Assembly (NCBI RefSeq): GCF_000142905.1
Contig: NW_013657664.1
Span: forward strand, 423,172 to 487,171
DNA: 64,000 nt
Reading direction: 5' to 3'
From: Thecamonas trahens ATCC 50062
Lineage: Eukaryota; Apusozoa; Apusomonadida; Apusomonadidae
The notes under the pieces are model-generated. The model worked only from the letters and a program-made list of their open reading frames with translations. It was not told where the DNA came from and did not search any database. The translations under genes were made by a program, and so were the position numbers. This document shows, piece after piece, positions 63,754-64,000 of the stretch; position 1 is the stretch's first letter; each line of letters starts with the position of its first letter.

Positions 63754-64000
63754 ATGGGTGTGCGGGTGCGGGGGGCGGGGGGGGCGACGGTCGGGCACCC
63801 GTGGCGGTGGTGGTGGGACGGCGGGCGCGGGGCGGGTGGGCGACGACAGCGCACGGAGTGTGGACGGTGGCAGCGGTGGAGGAAATGGTGCGACAGAGGA
63901 TGGTGAGAGTGGACGGAGTCTGATTGTGCTGGGCAATGAGCTGTGTGGCAAGACGAGTTTGATTGCTCGGCTGAAGGCGGTCGACTTTGACCTGCTCCCC
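63754..64000 (+). CDS. P-loop GTPase-like protein, 3' partial (possible dynein light intermediate chain)
   Basis: Coding sequence runs off the right edge. The last 28 codons read SLIVLGNELCGKTSLIARL followed by KAVDFDLLP. This is a Walker A motif (G-x-x-x-x-G-K-T-S) in the style of Ras-like GTPases or dynein light intermediate chains, preceded by a Gly/Ser/Asp-rich disordered stretch from about 63782. The start is unclear: ATG 63754 is in a different frame, separated by a G8 run, so either one base is extra there or an upstream exon exists. Only the P-loop is visible, so the assignment is tentative. Confidence 0.55.

Overview
The window is about 64 kb of GC-rich nuclear DNA from a unicellular eukaryote. 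The evidence is spliceosomal introns in at least ten genes, eukaryote-only proteins (NMD3, UBC12, eL15, a dynamin-related protein, a Rap GTPase, CDK20, a kinesin motor, a vasohibin relative, a TALE homeobox protein) and no operons or Shine-Dalgarno sites. CDK20, kinesin and vasohibin relatives point to a flagellate with a microtubule cytoskeleton. Base composition, compactness and gene mix are reminiscent of apusomonads such as Thecamonas, but that placement is an inference and no database was consulted. No rRNA, tRNA, transposon or CRISPR array was recognised.

Layout: (0-9 kb) TatD-type nuclease (5' partial), a large low-complexity gene interrupted by an apparent frameshift, a triple-PH protein with a long acidic repeat, and a four-pass membrane protein. 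(9-18 kb) NEDD8-conjugating enzyme UBC12, an FAAH-type amidase, ribosome export adaptor NMD3, an unknown single-pass membrane protein, an ankyrin protein and a small coiled-coil protein. (18-32 kb) a kinesin / alpha-beta-hydrolase / transglutaminase-like fusion, a three-exon TALE homeobox gene, CDK20 kinase, a probable Mediator tail subunit (MED24/MED33), an acidic unknown and an HV1-like voltage-sensor protein. (32-46 kb) mitochondrial serine hydroxymethyltransferase, a dynamin-related protein, an LRRC61-like protein, a TDP2-like phosphodiesterase, a BAH-CUE-SANT-U-box protein, Cu/Zn superoxide dismutase, an FHA-vWA protein and a hotdog-fold protein. (46-64 kb) a 50-bp minisatellite, a protein carrying three copies of an unrecognised ~80-residue domain, a Rap GTPase with a duplicated 3' end, ribosomal protein eL15, a vasohibin homologue lacking its catalytic triad, diflavin reductase NDOR1, the SOD copper chaperone CCS, a secreted protein, a 126-bp satellite, an LRR protein and the start of a P-loop GTPase-like gene.

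The genome is very compact. Most convergent pairs are separated by under 100 bp, and one pair overlaps in a shared CTAG stop. Introns are mostly 97-516 nt; eight of the twelve reconstructed ones start GTAC and many carry micro- or minisatellites. Functional links include SOD1 with its chaperone CCS, and several tubulin- or flagellum-linked genes. The most unusual items are the kinesin-hydrolase-transglutaminase fusion, the catalytically dead vasohibin, the triplicated domain and the Rap 3' duplication whose six differences are all synonymous. Three genes (926-4356, 43585-45380, 60104-61452) each need one extra base in a homopolymer to read through, which suggests sequence errors.
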